Part shown: positions 39,081 to 39,189 of the stretch, in pieces
Layout of the letters: every line of letters begins with the position of its first letter
Numbering within the stretch: position 1 is the stretch's first letter
Origin: an uncultured Frankiales bacterium
GTDB lineage: Bacteria; Actinomycetota; Actinomycetes; Mycobacteriales; SCTD01
Assembly: GCA_946479905.1 (NCBI GenBank)
Contig: CAMLIA010000016.1
Location: 1-39,189 of the forward strand
Length of the DNA stretch: 39,189 nt
Direction of reading: 5' to 3'
Program-made: the position numbers and the translations under genes
Notes under the pieces: model-generated
Database searches by the model: none
What the model saw: only the letters and a program-made list of their open reading frames with translations
What the model was told of the DNA's origin: nothing

Positions 39081-39189
39081 ATGACCAGCCCTGTGCGCGC
39101 CCTCGCCGACCGTGTCTTCGCCTACCGGATCGAGAACGAGTGGTACCTGCGGCTGCGTCGCGGCCTGCCCGTCGAGCGGCTGCGGGTCG
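39081..39189 (+). CDS. Partial gene, N-terminus only
   Basis: The ATG at 39081 opens a frame that runs off the window after 36 codons (MTSPVRALADRVFAYRIENE, then basic). A TAACCT hexamer 7 nt upstream could be the -10 of a leaderless transcript. The basic, partly amphipathic N-terminus gives no family. It is divergent from the GbsR-like gene across the CTGTCGA repeats, so it may be the regulator's main target. Confidence 0.55.
   Translation, partial: MTSPVRALADRVFAYRIENEWYLRLRRGLPVERLRV

Overview
This is high-GC DNA (about 70% GC or more by eye) from an actinobacterium. The genus is not decidable from the window. The support is the actinobacterial order rimP-nusA-ylxR-infB with a very long glycine/proline-rich IF2 N-terminus, a DUF4439-type protein beside rimP, a mycothiol-dependent-isomerase-like (MDMPI fold) protein, two PucR/CdaR-type regulators, frequent GTG starts, and many genes whose start codon lies 6-7 nt behind an actinobacterial -10 hexamer. 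No rRNA, tRNA, CRISPR array, insertion sequence or phage gene was seen. No gap between genes exceeds 170 bp.

Layout. 1-4028 (minus): translation and transcription housekeeping, infB (3' end cut by the window), ylxR, nusA and rimP. 4114-4931 (plus): a small lipoprotein and a ferritin-like DUF4439 protein. 5029-7518 (minus): a HAD hydrolase downstream of prolyl-tRNA synthetase. 7644-9722 (plus): a small exported protein, yaaA and a PPK2 polyphosphate kinase. 9719-11839 (minus): an RsbW-like ATPase behind a SigB-type promoter, a membrane-anchored unknown and an MFS transporter. 11906-18668 (minus): five overlapping genes for an MDMPI/TIGR03084-type protein, an acyl-CoA carboxylase (carboxyltransferase, then biotin carboxylase-BCCP), an AtuA-family protein and an enoyl-CoA hydratase. 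18779-22659: exported proteins, namely a Pro/Thr/Ala-rich membrane protein and, convergent to it, a DUF1080-like protein coupled to a PQQ-type beta-propeller.

22713-38927 is a catabolic and peptidase-rich island. It holds a DAO-type FAD oxidoreductase, two PucR regulators, a cupin, a small lipoprotein, three different S9 serine peptidases (acylaminoacyl-peptidase-like, prolyl oligopeptidase, DPP-IV-like), a DUF885 metallopeptidase-like protein, an amidohydrolase, an SCP2-like protein, an orphan ABC substrate-binding lipoprotein and a GbsR/MarR-type regulator. A divergent gene starts at 39081 and runs off the window.

The most notable signal is regulatory. Three minus-strand transcription units in the island (FAD oxidoreductase; S9 peptidase-cupin-lipoprotein-pucR; second pucR) carry the same bipartite element, TGACGAAC(C/G)-N24-GTAG. 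Its internal spacing is identical in all three, and it sits 40-41 nt upstream of each start codon. This looks like the operator of a small, previously unnoticed regulon, probably PucR-controlled and autoregulated, that joins peptide cleavage to amine or amino-acid oxidation. The regulon's function is inferred; the repeated element is seen directly.
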